Positions 63,969 to 64,000 of a DNA stretch of 64,000 bases are shown piece by piece. Made by a program: the position numbers and the translations under genes. Each line of letters starts with the position of its first letter. The stretch's first letter is position 1. The notes beneath the pieces were generated by a model. The model did no database searches. It was not told where the DNA came from and saw only the letters and a list, made by a program, of their open reading frames with translations. The DNA lies in NCBI RefSeq assembly GCF_009917385.1, contig NZ_QWLJ01000007.1, forward strand, positions 102,826 to 166,825, read 5' to 3'. Source of the DNA: Roseburia sp. 1XD42-34 (GTDB lineage: Bacteria; Bacillota; Bacilli; Bacillales; Amphibacillaceae).

Positions 63969-64000
63969 TTGCCTGGCGGCGTCCTACTCTTGCAGGGGCA
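63969..64000 (-). rRNA. rrf: 5S ribosomal RNA, 3' end only
   Basis: The reverse complement of the last 32 bases reads CAAGAGTAGGACGCCGCCAG, which is the 3' end of a Bacillus 5S rRNA. The rest of the operon (23S, 16S) would lie beyond the right edge on the minus strand. Confidence 0.9.

Noticed and set aside
1..64000. CRISPR array, toxin-antitoxin pair or phage-defence island
   Set aside because: No regularly spaced direct repeats, no paired toxin-antitoxin frames and no defence-family proteins were found on either strand.

Overview
The window is chromosomal DNA of a low-GC, endospore-forming Bacillaceae. Gene content and order follow the Bacillus subtilis ytoI-ytgP stretch closely. Many small details (fusion-free CcpA/AroA/MotPS block, a SASP gene, GerW-type YtfJ, MotPS stator, AT-rich intergenic DNA, five copies of a Virgibacillus/Oceanobacillus-like intergenic repeat) point to a halotolerant relative such as Virgibacillus or Oceanobacillus. 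The genus is an inference from gene order and protein similarity recalled from memory, not from a search.

Layout. 1-6.2 kb: ytoI (cut by the window edge), a small membrane protein, the prepilin peptidase ComC, the YtkL hydrolase, an M24 peptidase, alanine dehydrogenase, a 54-codon gene and a universal stress protein. 6.3-12.1 kb: ackA-ytxK, tpx, the sporulation genes ytfJ-ytfI, NAD kinase and an alpha/beta SASP. 12.2-21.8 kb: thiI-iscS (tRNA thiolation), ezrA and refZ (cell division), ytsP (free methionine sulfoxide reductase), dgcP (c-di-GMP) and rpsD with a leader. 21.8-29.3 kb is the disturbed zone: a terminase scrap, an omega-RNA-like scar, an IS200-type element with a frameshifted tnpA, a YxeA protein, a 5'-truncated tyrS and a class A PBP gene broken by an in-frame TGA. 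29.5-36.1 kb: acuABC, motPS, ccpA and aroA. 36.3-46.9 kb: an FtsA-like protein with a five-fold C-terminal repeat, ytxGH, murC, a nicotinate phosphoribosyltransferase and sftA. 46.9-61.4 kb: ytpPQR, ytoQ, an ITPase-like protein, an M42 peptidase, ytzB, ytnP, trmB, ytzH, ytmP, the murJ-rsuA-thpR-ytlQ cluster, ytfP and a small membrane protein. 61.8-64 kb: a dicarboxylate/amino acid symporter, a long empty stretch, then the terminator and 3' end of a 5S rRNA on the minus strand.

Functionally most of the window is core: overflow metabolism and its control (ackA, acuABC, ccpA, ald), envelope and division (ezrA, refZ, murC, murJ, sftA, PBP, FtsA-like), sodium motility (motPS), tRNA maturation (thiI, iscS, trmB, tyrS remnant) and redox defence (tpx, ytsP).

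The least explained signal is intergenic. A repeat of about 265 bp occurs five times. Every copy points away from, and lies downstream of, a co-directional gene. Four copies start right after a terminator-type hairpin, and one internal hairpin shows a compensatory base change between copies. A second repeat of about 160 bp (three copies) looks like the omega-RNA/right end of a TnpB-type IS200/IS605 element without any tnpB.
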